A DNA stretch of 5,089 bases, taken from assembly GCA_900547805.1 (NCBI GenBank), contig URIE01000122.1, positions 1 to 5,089 of the forward strand, read 5' to 3'. Position 1 is the first letter of the stretch. Each line of letters starts with the position of its first letter. This stretch comes from an uncultured Collinsella sp. (lineage in GTDB: Bacteria; Actinomycetota; Coriobacteriia; Coriobacteriales; Coriobacteriaceae). A program made the position numbers and the translations under genes. Below the pieces are notes generated by a model. The model did not search any database. It was not told the DNA's origin and was given only the letters and a program-made list of their open reading frames with translations. Positions 5,086 to 5,089 of the stretch are shown here, piece after piece.

Positions 5086-5089
5086 GCCC
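5065..5089. repeat. Strong hairpin at the right window edge
   Basis: GGGCAT at 5065-5070 pairs with ATGCCC at 5084-5089, and GGCC at 5072-5075 pairs with GGCC at 5080-5083 around TTTT, with one bulged A at 5071. This gives 10 pairs and the arms may continue beyond the window. In the minus sense it is followed by TCCTCTTTC, a poor U-tract; in the plus sense the flank is not visible. It may be a terminator of a neighbouring gene or the end of a repeat element. Confidence 0.55.

Noticed and set aside
5021..5089. Possible C-terminal tail of a minus-strand gene entering from the right (open to a TGA at 5023-5021)
   Set aside because: Only 22 hydrophobic codons are visible, the other frames are equally open, and a hairpin covers the first codons, so coding cannot be supported.
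4859..5089. Plus-strand frame open for 77 codons to the window end
   Set aside because: It has no ATG until the last two codons, starts inside the DUF1846 promoter region, and the translation is rich in T, Q and P with no motif.

Overview
The window looks like a stretch of a high-GC actinobacterial chromosome, most likely a gut Coriobacteriia of the Collinsella type. The reasons are the GC-rich codon use, a pyrG-xerD gene pair (a neighbourhood known from Actinomycetota), and protein sequences that fit this group. The genus is inferred from general familiarity, not from a database search. All genes that can be supported lie on the minus strand, so the window is best read from right to left.

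Layout in reading direction. (1) 5089-4847 is a gene-free stretch. It holds a strong hairpin at the window edge, a Cys-rich 50-codon open frame of doubtful status, short direct repeats, and a perfect TATAAT box just before the next gene. The left part carries the promoter; the right part looks like an extragenic repeat or the tail of the preceding intergenic region. (2) 4822-3341 encodes a complete DUF1846 family protein with a P-loop-like motif, closed by a textbook Rho-independent terminator (3306-3274). (3) 3084-2746 encodes a small (112 aa) winged helix-turn-helix protein with an excellent ribosome binding site, a long and possibly structured leader, and its own strong terminator (2721-2689). 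(4) 2567-906 is pyrG (CTP synthase). Before it lie a candidate promoter, a short hairpin and a 16-codon upstream open frame that ends on the pyrG ribosome binding site. (5) 903-1 is a XerD-type tyrosine recombinase. It starts 2 nt after the pyrG stop and runs off the left edge about ten residues before its expected end.

How the genes relate. pyrG and xerD form one translationally close pair, linking pyrimidine nucleotide supply with chromosome dimer resolution only by shared transcription. The DUF1846 gene and the small regulator each appear to be single transcription units bounded by terminators. No mobile-element gene, tRNA, rRNA, CRISPR array or defence system is visible. The window is mostly ordinary core chromosome. 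The points worth a second look are the pyrG leader and the right-hand repeat-like region.
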